NCBI RefSeq assembly: GCF_013386165.1
Contig: NZ_JACAOS010000022.1
Coordinates: 289,369-353,368, forward strand
DNA from: Pseudomonas gingeri
GTDB taxonomy: Bacteria > Pseudomonadota > Gammaproteobacteria > Pseudomonadales > Pseudomonadaceae
Direction of reading: 5' to 3'
DNA length: 64,000 nucleotides
Each line of letters begins with the position of its first letter. Positions within the stretch are counted from its first letter, which is position 1. Under the pieces are notes generated by a model. It searched no databases. It was not told the DNA's origin and saw nothing but the letters and a program-made list of their open reading frames with translations. Positions 46,059 through 55,793 of the stretch are shown here, piece by piece. The position numbers and the translations under genes were made by a program.

Positions 46059-47147
46059 TCAGGGTGTTGAGTTCGTCGGCAGCGCACGGCCCGCATGTTG
46101 GCGCAGCGCCCAGTGCACATGTTCCTGCACCAGGTCCGAGGGATAATCCCGGCGGCTGTTGAGGGCTTCGAGCACCACGATGGTCGAGGGTGCATTGCCC
46201 AGGCCCACTGCCAGGTTGCGCAGCCAGCGCTCATAACCGGCCCGGCGCAGCGGCGAGCCCTCGGTGTTCTTGAGAAAGGTCTCTTCGTCCCACAGAAACA
46301 GCTCGGCCAGCCCGGCATTGTCCAGGCTGTGCCGGGGTTTGAAGTCGCCTTCATCGGACGGTCGGGCAAAGCGGTTCCACGGGCAGACCATCTGGCAATC
46401 GTCGCAGCCGAACACCCGGTTGCCGATCAGCGGGCGCAGATCCTCGGGGATCGCGGTTTTCAGCTCGATGGTCAGGTACGAGATGCAGCGTCGCGCATCC
46501 AGCACATAGGGCCCGACAAAGGCCGCTGTCGGGCAGATATCCATGCACGCCGTGCAGCGACCGCAATGCTCCGTGGCATGGGGCGCATCCACCGGCAGCG
46601 GCAGGTCGACGAACAACTCGCCGAGAAAGAAATAGCTACCGGCCTTGCGATTGAGCACCAGGGTGTTCTTGCCGATCCAGCCGAGCCCGGCCTGTTCGGC
46701 AATGGCCTTTTCCAGCACCGGGGCGCTGTCGACAAAGGCGCGATAGCCAAAGGGCCCGATGACCTGCTGGATACGTTCGGCGAGCTGTTGCAGGCGTTTG
46801 CGGATCAGCTTGTGATAGTCACGACCCAGGGCGTAGCGCGAGACATAGGCCTTTTCCGGTTGGCCCAGGCGCTGGGCCATCTGCGTATCGCCCGGCAGGT
46901 AGTCCATGCGCAACGAGACCACCCGCAACGTACCGGGCACCAGTTCGTCGGGGTGCGAGCGTTTGCTGCCGTGGGCACCCATGTACTCCATGTCACCGTG
47001 GTAGCCGGCATCGAGCCAGCGTTGCAGGTGCTGCTCATGCTCGCCCAGCTCAAGACCGGCGATACCGACTTGCTGGAAGCCCAGTTCACGACCCCATTCC
47101 TTGATGGATTGGGCGAGGGCGGGGAGGTCGACGCTAATTACAGGCAT
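46059..47147 (-). CDS. queG: Epoxyqueuosine reductase
   Basis: QueG reduces epoxyqueuosine to queuosine in tRNA, using cobalamin and two [4Fe-4S] clusters. The 362-aa product has the two ferredoxin motifs C-G-R-C-T-A-C-M-D-I-C-P and C-D-D-C-Q-M-V-C-P, and a C-terminal HEAT-like repeat region. In P. aeruginosa its homologue follows orn directly; here the TRIC gene and the four-gene cassette lie between. It is divergent from nnrD. Confidence 0.96.
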   Translation of the reverse strand: MPVISVDLPALAQSIKEWGRELGFQQVGIAGLELGEHEQHLQRWLDAGYHGDMEYMGAHGSKRSHPDELVPGTLRVVSLRMDYLPGDTQMAQRLGQPEKAYVSRYALGRDYHKLIRKRLQQLAERIQQVIGPFGYRAFVDSAPVLEKAIAEQAGLGWIGKNTLVLNRKAGSYFFLGELFVDLPLPVDAPHATEHCGRCTACMDICPTAAFVGPYVLDARRCISYLTIELKTAIPEDLRPLIGNRVFGCDDCQMVCPWNRFARPSDEGDFKPRHSLDNAGLAELFLWDEETFLKNTEGSPLRRAGYERWLRNLAVGLGNAPSTIVVLEALNSRRDYPSDLVQEHVHWALRQHAGRALPTNSTP

Positions 47148-47210
47148 GAGACAGGAGAAACCTAGGCTTTGGTGCGTATAATTCTGCCAGACATCAGAGC
47201 TCGACGACGT

Positions 47211-48071
47211 ATGCCGCAGACCAAAGCGCCTTTTTCCGATATTCAGTCATTGACCCTCGCCACCCTGCCGAGCCTTCCCGCACGAGCGTTGGACGCCCAC
47301 AAAGGGCAGTTCGGCCATGTGCTGTTGGTCGGCGGTGACCGGGGTTTTGGCGGTGCCATCCTGCTCGCGGCCGAAGCGGCCTTGCGCAATGGCGCGGGGT
47401 TGGTGTCCCTGGCGACGCGTCCCGAGCATGTGACCGCCGCGCTGGCTCGGCTGCCGGAGCTTATGGCGCTGGGGATCGAATCGGCCAATCAACTGATGAC
47501 CGTGTTGGCCCAAGCCAGCGTGCTGGTGGTCGGCCCGGGACTCGGCCAATCCGCCTGGAGCCGCAGCCTGTTGTCGCTGGCAGCGAATGCCGGCTTGGCG
47601 CAAGTCTGGGATGCTGACGCCTTGAATCTGCTGGCTGCTGGCGGCTTTGCGTTACCGACGGACAGCGTCATCACCCCGCATCCGGGGGAGGCGGCGCGGC
47701 TGTTGGGTATTTCGACGGCGGCCGTACAGGCTGATCGTCCCGCTGCCGCTCGCCGCTTGGCCCAGCAGTACCAGGCGGTCTGCGTGCTGAAGGGCGCGGG
47801 TAGCCTGATCGCCGCGCCGGACGGGCGCCTGTCGATCTGCGAGCGCGGCCATCCGGCCATGGCCACCGCTGGCCTGGGCGATGTCCTCTCCGGTTTGCTC
47901 GGTGCCCTGCGTGCCCAGGGTCTGCCGGCTTACGAAGCCACCTGCCTGGCGGTGTGGCTGCACGCCAGCGCCGGTGAGCAGTTGGGTAAAAACGGCCGTG
48001 GACTGGCGGCCAGCGATCTGATTCCCGTCATTCGACAGTTGCTGGAGGAGCAATCACCGTGTCTGAACTAA
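47211..48071 (+). CDS. nnrD: ADP-dependent NAD(P)H-hydrate dehydratase
   Basis: NnrD repairs damaged NAD(P)H hydrates. The 286-aa product is the ribokinase-like dehydratase domain only (K-G-Q-F-G-H-V-L-L-V-G-G, then T-A-G-L-G-D-V-L-S-G). The epimerase domain fused to it in E. coli YjeF/Nnr is absent. The start at 47211 is chosen because a perfect TATAAT at 47177-47182 suggests the transcript begins near 47190, after the earlier TTG frame start. The next gene, tsaE, overlaps its end by 13 bases. Confidence 0.92.
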   Translation: MPQTKAPFSDIQSLTLATLPSLPARALDAHKGQFGHVLLVGGDRGFGGAILLAAEAALRNGAGLVSLATRPEHVTAALARLPELMALGIESANQLMTVLAQASVLVVGPGLGQSAWSRSLLSLAANAGLAQVWDADALNLLAAGGFALPTDSVITPHPGEAARLLGISTAAVQADRPAAARRLAQQYQAVCVLKGAGSLIAAPDGRLSICERGHPAMATAGLGDVLSGLLGALRAQGLPAYEATCLAVWLHASAGEQLGKNGRGLAASDLIPVIRQLLEEQSPCLN

Positions 48072-48529
48072 CCCTTCAACTGCCTGATGAAGAAGCCATG
48101 GTCGCGTTCGGCCGGACCCTTGCCGAGGTCACCGGTGGTGTCGGCGTGATTTTCCTCGAAGGCGATCTCGGCGCCGGCAAGACCACCTTGTCCCGGGGCA
48201 TCATTCGCGGCCTGGGCCATGTCGGCGCAGTGAAAAGCCCGACGTTTACCCTGGTTGAACCGTACGAAATCGGTGATATCCGTGCCTTCCATTTCGACTT
48301 GTATCGCCTGGTCGACCCGGAAGAGCTGGAATACATGGGCATTCGCGACTACTTCGACGGCGCGGCGCTGTGCCTGGTGGAGTGGCCGCAGCAGGGCCAG
48401 GGCTTTTTGCCAAAGCCTGACCTGACCATTACCATTAGCCCGCATAATGGCGGCCGTTCGCTGTATCTGTTGTCCCAGGGCGCTCGAGGCGACTCCTGGT
48501 GTGCCGATCTGGCATTGGAAATTAAATAA
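48059..48529 (+). CDS. tsaE: tRNA threonylcarbamoyladenosine biosynthesis ATPase TsaE
   Basis: TsaE is the ATPase that recycles the TsaBD complex in t6A modification of ANN-decoding tRNAs. The 156-aa product has the Walker A motif G-D-L-G-A-G-K-T-T, S-P-T-F-T-L-V and the late L-V-E-W-P. The start is GTG at 48059, inside the nnrD end, with a GGAGGAG site upstream. It is coupled to nnrD and followed immediately by amiB. Confidence 0.95.
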   Translation: MSELTLQLPDEEAMVAFGRTLAEVTGGVGVIFLEGDLGAGKTTLSRGIIRGLGHVGAVKSPTFTLVEPYEIGDIRAFHFDLYRLVDPEELEYMGIRDYFDGAALCLVEWPQQGQGFLPKPDLTITISPHNGGRSLYLLSQGARGDSWCADLALEIK

Positions 48530-48544
48530 ATGATGGGGTTTGGT

Positions 48545-49960
48545 ATGCGCATTCGCGCGTTGGTTGTTGTCGTGGGATTGTTGCTGGCGGCACTGGCCGT
48601 TGACGCCGTAGCGGCGACACAGGTCAAGAGTGTTCGCTTGTGGCGGGCCCCGGACAACACGCGCCTGGTCTTCGACCTGTCCGGCCCGGTGCAGCACAGT
48701 GTGTTTACCCTGACTTCCCCGGATCGGCTGGTGATCGATATCAACGGCGCGACCCTGGGCGGCCCGCTGAACGTGCCGACTGCCAACACCCCGATCACCA
48801 GCGTGCGGGCCGCCCAGCGCACGCCGACCGACCTGCGGGTGGTGGTCGACCTGAAAAAGGCCGTCACCCCGAAAAGCTTCGTCCTGGCGCCGAACGCGCA
48901 GTATGGCAACCGCCTGGTGGTCGATCTGTTCGACAATGCCGCCGATGCCGCGCCGCCCGTCGCGCCGACACCTGCCGTGGCGACGGTACCGGCGATCCCG
49001 GTGACGCCGACGGAGCCGGCCATCAAGCTGCCGCCGGCCCCGGCGGGCAAGCGTGACATCATCGTGGTGATCGATGCCGGCCACGGTGGCGAAGACCCGG
49101 GTGCCTCCGGCTCCCGTGGTCAGCACGAGAAAGACGTGGTGCTGGCCATCGCCCGCGAACTGCAACGCCAGGTCAACGGCCAGAAGGGCTATCGCGCCGA
49201 ACTGACCCGTACCGGCGACTACTTCATCCCGCTGCGCGGCCGTACCGAGATCGCCCGCAAGAAGGGCGCCGACCTGTTCGTCTCGATTCACGCCGACGCC
49301 GCTCCTTCGGCCGCAGCCTTCGGTGCCTCGGTGTTCGCCCTGTCCGATCGTGGCGCCACGTCCGAGACCGCCCGCTGGCTGGCGGACAGTGAAAACCGCT
49401 CCGACCTGATCGGGGGGGCTGGCAACGTCAGCCTCGACGACAAGGACAAGATGCTCGCCGGCGTATTGCTCGACCTGTCGATGACCGCTTCGTTGACCTC
49501 CAGCCTGAACGTCGGCCAGAAGGTCCTGAGCAACATCGGCCGGGTCACGCCGTTGCACAAGCAGCGCGTCGAGCAGGCCGGGTTCATGGTCCTGAAGTCG
49601 CCGGATATTCCGTCGATCCTGGTGGAGACCGGGTTTATCTCCAACTCCAACGAGGCGTCCAAGCTGGCCTCCTCGAACCACCAGCAGGCACTGGCGCGTT
49701 CCATCAGCGCCGGTATCCGCCAGTTCTTCCAGCAGAACCCACCGCCGGGCACCTATATCGCCTGGCTGCGGGACTCCGGCAAGATCGCCGAGGGCCCGCG
49801 TGACCATCGCGTGGCGCCGGGCGAGACCCTGGCCATGCTGGCCGTGCGTTACCAGGTTTCGGCGGCGACCTTGCGCAGCGCCAACAACCTGACCAGCGAT
49901 GAGCTGAAGGTGGGGCAGAACCTGACCATTCCCGGTGCTGAACTGGCGGCCAAACAATGA
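48545..49960 (+). CDS. amiB: N-acetylmuramoyl-L-alanine amidase AmiB
   Basis: AmiB splits septal peptidoglycan during cell separation. The 471-aa product has a signal peptide (residues ~1-24) and an AMIN domain at ~25-130. A Pro/Ala linker leads to a zinc amidase_3 domain at ~170-395 (V-I-D-A-G-H-G-G-E-D-P-G, later V-E-T-G-F-I-S-N). A C-terminal LysM repeat follows (H-R-V-A-P-G-E-T-L). The ATG at 48545 begins the basic signal-peptide N-terminus and has a G-rich site upstream; the ATG at 48530 directly abuts the tsaE stop and would add five residues. Confidence 0.95.
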   Translation: MRIRALVVVVGLLLAALAVDAVAATQVKSVRLWRAPDNTRLVFDLSGPVQHSVFTLTSPDRLVIDINGATLGGPLNVPTANTPITSVRAAQRTPTDLRVVVDLKKAVTPKSFVLAPNAQYGNRLVVDLFDNAADAAPPVAPTPAVATVPAIPVTPTEPAIKLPPAPAGKRDIIVVIDAGHGGEDPGASGSRGQHEKDVVLAIARELQRQVNGQKGYRAELTRTGDYFIPLRGRTEIARKKGADLFVSIHADAAPSAAAFGASVFALSDRGATSETARWLADSENRSDLIGGAGNVSLDDKDKMLAGVLLDLSMTASLTSSLNVGQKVLSNIGRVTPLHKQRVEQAGFMVLKSPDIPSILVETGFISNSNEASKLASSNHQQALARSISAGIRQFFQQNPPPGTYIAWLRDSGKIAEGPRDHRVAPGETLAMLAVRYQVSAATLRSANNLTSDELKVGQNLTIPGAELAAKQ

Positions 49961-51876
49961 GCGAAACCCTGAACAGCAGCGCCCGTATCGAGCTGCTCAG
50001 CCCACGCCTGGCGAACCAGATTGCCGCCGGTGAGGTGGTTGAGCGCCCGGCCTCGGTGATCAAGGAACTGTTGGAAAACAGCCTGGACTCCGGCGCCAAG
50101 CGCATCGATGTGGATGTCGAACAGGCTGGCGTCAAGCTGCTACGGGTGCGCGACGATGGCAGCGGTATCTCTGCCGACGACCTGCCGTTGGCCCTGGCGC
50201 GTCACGCCACCAGCAAAATTCGCGATCTGGAAGACCTGGAACGGGTGATGAGCCTCGGTTTCCGTGGTGAGGCCCTGGCCTCCATCAGCTCCGTCGCCCG
50301 CCTGACCCTGACCTCCCGCACCCGCGACGCCGACCAGGCCTGGCAGGTGGAAACCGAAGGCCGCGACATGGATGCCCGGGTGCAGCCGGCGGCCCATCCG
50401 GTGGGAACGTCGGTGGAAGTGCGCGACCTGTTTTTCAATACCCCGGCCCGGCGCAAGTTCCTCAAGGCCGAGAAAACCGAATTCGATCACCTGCAGGAAG
50501 TGATCAAGCGCCTGGCCCTGGCGCGCTTCGATGTGGCCTTTCACCTGCGCCATAACGGCAAGAGCATTCTCAGCCTGCACGAGGCCCATGACGATGCGGC
50601 CCGTGCCCGGCGGGTGGCGGCGGTCTGCGGCGCGGGCTTCCTTGAACAGGCCTTGCCCATCGAAGTGGAGCGCAATGGCTTGCACCTGTGGGGCTGGGTG
50701 GGCTTGCCGACCTTCTCCCGCAGCCAGGCGGACTTGCAGTATTTCTATGTGAACGGCCGCGCGGTGCGCGACAAGCTGGTGGCCCATGCGGTGCGCCAGG
50801 CCTATCGCGATGTGCTGTTCAATGGCCGACATCCGACCTTCGTGCTGTTTTTCGAGGTTGATCCGTCGGTCGTGGACGTCAACGTGCACCCGACCAAGCA
50901 CGAAGTGCGTTTCCGCGACGGGCGCATGGTCCACGATTTCCTCTACGGCACCCTGCATCGCGCCTTGGGCGATGTGCGTCCGGAAGATCATCTGGCCGCG
51001 CCCGCCGCAGTGTCCGGCATGGTCCGACCGACAGGGATCGAGGCCGGTGAGTTCGGTCCCCAGGGCGAAATGCGCCTGGCGGCCAATCTGCTGGAACAGC
51101 CCCAGGCTCAGCCTTCGTCGGCGTTTGCGCCGACGGCCGGATCGGGGTCCGGTGCCGGTTATCAATATCAGTACCGCCCGCAATCGACCCAGATGCCGCC
51201 TGCCGCCGAGGCCCAGGGCGTCTATCGCGAGTTTTTTGCGCCATTGCCGGATGCCGTGGCGTCGCCGACCCTGCCCGACAGCCAGGGCGATGTGCCGCCG
51301 CTGGGTTATGCGCTGGCGCAGCTCAAGGGCATCTATATCCTCAGCGAAAACGCCCAGGGCCTGGTGCTGGTGGATATGCACGCGGCCCATGAGCGGATCA
51401 TGTATGAGCGCCTGAAGATCGCCATGGCCAGTGAAGGCCTGAGCGGCCAGCCATTGCTGGTGCCGGAATCCCTGGCGGTCAGCCAGCGCGAAGCCGATTG
51501 TGCCGAAGAGCACGTCAGTTGGTTCCAGCGCCTGGGCTTTGAATTGCAGCGCCTGGGCCCGGAAACCCTGGCGATCCGGCAGATTCCGGCCCTGCTCAAG
51601 CAGGCCGAGGCCAATCGCCTGGTCCAGGATGTACTGGCCGACCTGATGGAATACGGCACCAGCGACCGGATCCAGGCGCACCTGAACGAATTGCTCGGCA
51701 CCATGGCCTGCCACGGCGCGATCCGCGCCAATCGGCGCCTGGCCCTGGCGGAAATGAACGGCTTGCTGCGGGATATGGAAAATACCGAGCGCAGCGGCCA
51801 GTGCAACCACGGTCGGCCGACCTGGACCCAGCTCGGGCTGGATGATCTGGACAAACTGTTCCTGCGTGGTCGCTGA
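49957..51876 (+). CDS. mutL: DNA mismatch repair protein MutL
   Basis: MutL links mismatch recognition by MutS to strand incision. The 639-aa product has the GHKL ATPase domain (E-L-L-E-N-S-L-D-S-G-A, D-D-G-S-G-I, G-F-R-G-E-A-L) and a Pro/Gln-rich linker at ~340-420. The C-terminal dimerisation domain contains D-M-H-A-X2-E-X4-E from Asp473, the nuclease-type motif kept in pseudomonads that lack MutH. It overlaps amiB by 4 bases (ATGA) and miaA by one base. Confidence 0.97.
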   Translation: MSETLNSSARIELLSPRLANQIAAGEVVERPASVIKELLENSLDSGAKRIDVDVEQAGVKLLRVRDDGSGISADDLPLALARHATSKIRDLEDLERVMSLGFRGEALASISSVARLTLTSRTRDADQAWQVETEGRDMDARVQPAAHPVGTSVEVRDLFFNTPARRKFLKAEKTEFDHLQEVIKRLALARFDVAFHLRHNGKSILSLHEAHDDAARARRVAAVCGAGFLEQALPIEVERNGLHLWGWVGLPTFSRSQADLQYFYVNGRAVRDKLVAHAVRQAYRDVLFNGRHPTFVLFFEVDPSVVDVNVHPTKHEVRFRDGRMVHDFLYGTLHRALGDVRPEDHLAAPAAVSGMVRPTGIEAGEFGPQGEMRLAANLLEQPQAQPSSAFAPTAGSGSGAGYQYQYRPQSTQMPPAAEAQGVYREFFAPLPDAVASPTLPDSQGDVPPLGYALAQLKGIYILSENAQGLVLVDMHAAHERIMYERLKIAMASEGLSGQPLLVPESLAVSQREADCAEEHVSWFQRLGFELQRLGPETLAIRQIPALLKQAEANRLVQDVLADLMEYGTSDRIQAHLNELLGTMACHGAIRANRRLALAEMNGLLRDMENTERSGQCNHGRPTWTQLGLDDLDKLFLRGR

Positions 51877-52856
51877 TGACGGCTTCCAAGGCATTACCAC
51901 CGGCCATCTTCCTGATGGGCCCCACGGCGGCGGGCAAGACCGACCTGGCCATTGAACTGACCAAGGTGCTGCCGTGCGAGCTGATCAGTGTCGACTCGGC
52001 CCTGGTTTACCGGGACATGGACATCGGCACGGCCAAGCCCTCGAAAGCCCAGCTGACGGAGTTTCCGCACCGGTTGATCGATATTCTCGACCCGGCGCAA
52101 AGTTATTCCGCGGCCGAATTCCGCAGCGATGCCCTGGCGGCGATGGCCGAGATCAGCGCGCGCGGCAAGATTCCGCTGCTGGTGGGCGGCACCATGCTTT
52201 ATTACAAGGCGTTGCTGGAGGGCCTGGCGGAGATGCCGGCGGCCGATCCGCAGATCCGTGCCGAAATCGAAGAAGAGGCCGCACGCCTGGGCTGGCAGGT
52301 CCTGCACGACCAGTTGGCGGTCATCGACCCGGTTTCGGCGGCACGCATCCACCCCAATGATCCCCAGCGTCTGAGTCGGGCCCTGGAAGTCTATCGGGTC
52401 AGCGGATCGAGCATGACCGCCCACCGCCAGCGACAATCTGCGCAAAGTACTGACGCAGCCGCTTCGGGACGGCCTCAATTGCCCTATACTGTTGCCAACC
52501 TGGCCATCGCCCCGGCGAATCGCCAGGTTCTGCACGACCGAATTGCACAAAGATTCACACAAATGCTGGAACAGGGGTTCGTAGACGAGGTCGTAGCTTT
52601 GCGTAGGAGAAGTGACCTGCATGTCGGGTTGCCGTCCATACGTGCTGTGGGCTACCGACAAGTCTGGGAGCACCTCGAGGGCAAGCTGACGTCAGCCGAA
52701 ATGCAGGAGCGCGGCATCATTGCCACGCGCCAGTTGGCGAAGCGCCAGTTCACCTGGTTGCGCAGCTGGACGGATCTGCACTGGCTGGACAGCCTGGATT
52801 GCGACAATCTGCCACGCGCCTTGAAATACCTTGGGACGATCTCCATATTGGGCTGA
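51876..52856 (+). CDS. miaA: tRNA dimethylallyltransferase
   Basis: MiaA adds the isopentenyl group to A37 of tRNAs reading UNN codons. The 326-aa product has the P-loop G-P-T-A-A-G-K-T, D-S-A-L-V-Y-R-D-M-D-I-G-T-A-K and the late R-A-V-G-Y-R-Q. The start codon shares its A with the mutL stop. hfq follows after 93 bases, the usual order, and commonly has its own promoters within and after miaA. Confidence 0.97.
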   Translation: MTASKALPPAIFLMGPTAAGKTDLAIELTKVLPCELISVDSALVYRDMDIGTAKPSKAQLTEFPHRLIDILDPAQSYSAAEFRSDALAAMAEISARGKIPLLVGGTMLYYKALLEGLAEMPAADPQIRAEIEEEAARLGWQVLHDQLAVIDPVSAARIHPNDPQRLSRALEVYRVSGSSMTAHRQRQSAQSTDAAASGRPQLPYTVANLAIAPANRQVLHDRIAQRFTQMLEQGFVDEVVALRRRSDLHVGLPSIRAVGYRQVWEHLEGKLTSAEMQERGIIATRQLAKRQFTWLRSWTDLHWLDSLDCDNLPRALKYLGTISILG

Positions 52857-52949
52857 GTCCTTGCAATTGCCGTCTATCCTTGGGGGAAAGGCGGTACAAG
52901 CCATCCATTTACCCATTTTTTATTATTGATCCTTAAAGGAGTGCGGCAC

Positions 52950-53210
52950 ATGTCAAAAGGGCATTCGCTACAAGACCCTTACTTGAATACCTTGCGTAAA
53001 GAGAAGGTTGGGGTTTCCATCTATCTGGTCAACGGTATCAAACTGCAAGGCACGATCGAGTCCTTCGACCAGTTCGTGATCCTGCTGAAGAACACCGTCA
53101 GCCAGATGGTCTACAAGCACGCTATCTCGACAGTGGTGCCGGTTCGTCCAATTCGTCTGCCTAGCGCAACCGAAAACGAACAGGGTGACGCTGAGCCGGG
53201 TAACGCCTGA
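52950..53210 (+). CDS. hfq: RNA-binding protein Hfq
   Basis: Hfq is the hexameric Sm-like chaperone for small RNAs and translational repression. The 86-aa product has the Sm1 and Sm2 motifs, V-S-I-Y-L-V-N-G-I-K-L-Q-G and Y-K-H-A-I-S-T-V, with Q8 (in S-L-Q-D-P) and the K-H pair of the proximal face. The C-terminal tail is short and acidic, as in other Pseudomonas Hfq. The ATG at 52950 has AAGGAG upstream. Confidence 0.98.
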   Translation: MSKGHSLQDPYLNTLRKEKVGVSIYLVNGIKLQGTIESFDQFVILLKNTVSQMVYKHAISTVVPVRPIRLPSATENEQGDAEPGNA

Positions 53211-53222
53211 TAGGAGTCTCCT

Positions 53223-54524
53223 TTGTTCTTTGAGCGCCACGGTGGTGGTGAACGGACCATTCTCGTTCACTTGGAAGGTCAGGACCCTGAGGCGCGCGAA
53301 GATCCGCAGGAGTTTCAGGAGTTGGCAGCATCGGCAGGCGCCGAGACCGTCGCGTTTTTCAACGTGCCGCGTCATCGGCCAACCGCCAAGTATCTGATTG
53401 GCACTGGCAAGGTCGAGGAACTTCGCGACCTGGTCAAGGCCGAACAGATCGATATCGTGATTTTCAATCACGTCCTCACGCCCAGCCAGGAACGTAACCT
53501 CGAACGTGTCTTCGAGTGTCGCGTACTGGATCGCACGGGCCTGATTCTCGATATTTTTGCCCAGCGCGCCCGCACCCATGAAGGCAAGCTCCAGGTCGAA
53601 CTGGCCCAGCTTGAGCACATGAGTACGCGGTTGGTCCGCGGCTGGACTCACCTTGAGCGCCAGGGCGGCGGTATCGGCATGCGCGGCCCGGGTGAAACCC
53701 AGCTGGAAACCGACCGGCGACTGTTGCGGGTGCGCCTGCGGCAGATCAAGGGGCGGCTGGAGAAAGTCCGCAGCCAACGCGAACAGTCTCGCCGTGGGCG
53801 CAAGCGCGCCGATATCCCGACCGTGTCGCTGGTGGGCTACACCAACGCCGGCAAGTCGACGCTGTTCAATGCGGTCACCGAGTCCGAGGTGTATGCGGCG
53901 GACCAGTTGTTCGCCACCCTCGACCCGACCCTGCGCCGTCTCGATCTCAACGACCTCGGCCCGATCGTGCTGGCCGACACCGTGGGTTTTATCCGGCACC
54001 TGCCGCACAAGCTGGTCGAGGCTTTCCGGGCTACGCTCGAAGAGTCGAGCAACTCCGACCTGCTGCTGCACGTGATCGACGCCGCGGAGCCGGACCGGAT
54101 GCTGCAGATCGAGCAGGTCATGGTGGTACTGGGCGAGATCGGAGCCCAGGATCTGCCGATCCTGGAGGTCTACAACAAACTCGATTTGCTCGAGGGCGTC
54201 GAACCGCAAATCCAGCGTGATGAAGACGGCAAGCCGCAGCGGGTCTGGCTCAGCGCCCGGGACGGGCAGGGCCTGGAACTGCTCGAACAGGCGATTGCCG
54301 AGTTGCTGGGCAACGATTTGTTCGTCGGCACCTTGCGCTTGCCGCAGCGTTTTGCTCGACTGCGTGCACAGTTCTTCGAGATGGGCGCAGTGCAGAAGGA
54401 AGAACACGACGAAGAAGGCAGTTGTCTGCTGTCCGTCCGTTTGCCCAGGGCCGAGCTCAATCGAGTGGTCTCGCGCGAAGGGATGAAGCCGCCGGAATTC
54501 ATCGAACAACACACTTTGCAATAA
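53223..54524 (+). CDS. hflX: GTPase HflX
   Basis: HflX is a ribosome-splitting GTPase of heat stress. The 433-aa product has the N-terminal HflX domain with the glycine-rich G-G-I-G-M-R-G-P-G-E-T-Q-L-E motif. The GTPase domain follows (G-Y-T-N-A-G-K-S-T-L, D-T-V-G-F, N-K-L-D). The start is TTG at 53223, 12 bases after the hfq stop, with AGGAG upstream; the N-terminus F-F-E-R-H-G-G-G-E-R is the usual Pseudomonas one. Confidence 0.96.
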   Translation: MFFERHGGGERTILVHLEGQDPEAREDPQEFQELAASAGAETVAFFNVPRHRPTAKYLIGTGKVEELRDLVKAEQIDIVIFNHVLTPSQERNLERVFECRVLDRTGLILDIFAQRARTHEGKLQVELAQLEHMSTRLVRGWTHLERQGGGIGMRGPGETQLETDRRLLRVRLRQIKGRLEKVRSQREQSRRGRKRADIPTVSLVGYTNAGKSTLFNAVTESEVYAADQLFATLDPTLRRLDLNDLGPIVLADTVGFIRHLPHKLVEAFRATLEESSNSDLLLHVIDAAEPDRMLQIEQVMVVLGEIGAQDLPILEVYNKLDLLEGVEPQIQRDEDGKPQRVWLSARDGQGLELLEQAIAELLGNDLFVGTLRLPQRFARLRAQFFEMGAVQKEEHDEEGSCLLSVRLPRAELNRVVSREGMKPPEFIEQHTLQ

Positions 54525-54620
54525 AAGCCTGGGAAAGCGGTTGTGCCGCGTTGACAGGCATTCTGTAGCATTGGTCGGCGCGCCGCGGGCGCGTCTTTGC
54601 TTTATCAGATGGAGAGCGCT

Positions 54621-55793
54621 ATGGCTTGGAATGAGCCGGGTGGCAACTCGAACAATCAGGACCCTTGGGGTGGCAAGCGCCGTAACAACGGCGACCGCAA
54701 GGGGCCGCCGGATCTCGACGAAGCCTTCCGCAAGCTGCAGGAGAGCCTGAACGGGTTGTTCGGTGGCGGTAAGAAACGCGGTGATGATGGCGGTTCGGGC
54801 GGTGGCAAGGGCGGCGGTTTCGGTCTGCTCGGCATCGGCCTTGTCGTGCTCGCGGCCATGTGGCTGTACAGCGCGGTCTACGTCGTCGATGAACAGGAGC
54901 AGGCCGTGGTGCTGCGCTTCGGCAAGTACTACGAAACCGTAGGGCCGGGCCTGAACATCTATTTCCCGCCGATCGACAAGAAGTTCCTGGAGAACGTCAC
55001 GCGTGAGCGGGCGTACACCAAGCAGGGCCAGATGCTGACCGAAGACGAGAACATCGTCGAAGTGCCGCTGACCGTGCAGTACAAGATCAGCAACCTGCAG
55101 GACTTCGTGCTGAACGTCGACCAGCCGGAAATCAGTCTGCAACAGGCCACTGACAGTGCCCTGCGCCACGTGGTGGGTTCCACCGCGATGGACCAGGTGC
55201 TGACCGAAGGTCGCGTACAGATGGCCAGTGAGATCAAGGAGCGCCTGCAACGGTTCCTCGACACTTATCGCACCGGTATCACCGTGACCCAGGTGAACGT
55301 CCAGAGCGCTGCGGCGCCCCGTGAAGTTCAGGAAGCCTTTGATGACGTGATCCGTGCTCGCGAAGACGAACAGCGCTCGCGCAACCAGGCCGAAGGTTAT
55401 GCCAATGGCGTGGTGCCGGAAGCCCGTGGTCAGGCCCAGCGTATCCTTGAGGATGCCAATGGTTACCGCGACGAAGTGGTGTCCCGCGCCAAGGGTGAGG
55501 CCGACCGCTTCACCAAGCTGGTGGCCGAGTACCGCAAGGCACCGGAAGTCACCCGTGAGCGTCTGTACCTGGACACCATGCAGGAAGTCTTCAGCAACAC
55601 CAGCAAGGTACTCGTGACCGGCAACAAGAACGGCCAGAGCAACCTGCTTTACCTGCCACTGGACAAGATGATCCAGAGCGGTTCGGGCGGCAGTTCGCCG
55701 GCCAAGGGCGTGGGGCCGATGGCCAGTGGCAACACTGATGTCACCCCGCACATCACCGAGCCGCAACCCACACGTACCCGGGAGAGCCGCTGA
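54621..55793 (+). CDS. hflK: FtsH protease modulator subunit HflK
   Basis: HflK and HflC form the membrane vault around FtsH protease. The 390-aa product has a Gly/Asn-rich cytoplasmic N-terminus and a transmembrane helix at ~75-93. The SPFH/band-7 domain follows (E-Q-A-V-V-L-R-F-G-K-Y) with a long coiled coil. The start at 54621 gives the usual M-A-W-N-E-P-G. Its stop overlaps the hflC start by one base. Confidence 0.97.
   Translation: MAWNEPGGNSNNQDPWGGKRRNNGDRKGPPDLDEAFRKLQESLNGLFGGGKKRGDDGGSGGGKGGGFGLLGIGLVVLAAMWLYSAVYVVDEQEQAVVLRFGKYYETVGPGLNIYFPPIDKKFLENVTRERAYTKQGQMLTEDENIVEVPLTVQYKISNLQDFVLNVDQPEISLQQATDSALRHVVGSTAMDQVLTEGRVQMASEIKERLQRFLDTYRTGITVTQVNVQSAAAPREVQEAFDDVIRAREDEQRSRNQAEGYANGVVPEARGQAQRILEDANGYRDEVVSRAKGEADRFTKLVAEYRKAPEVTRERLYLDTMQEVFSNTSKVLVTGNKNGQSNLLYLPLDKMIQSGSGGSSPAKGVGPMASGNTDVTPHITEPQPTRTRESR

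Noticed and set aside
47177..47182. Perfect TATAAT before nnrD as a complete promoter
   Set aside because: It was used only to help choose the start codon. No -35 box at 16-18 bases could be seen, so it is not listed as a promoter.
48068..49957. 629-codon minus-strand frame opposite tsaE and amiB
   Set aside because: Antisense of certain genes with GC-driven absence of stop codons.
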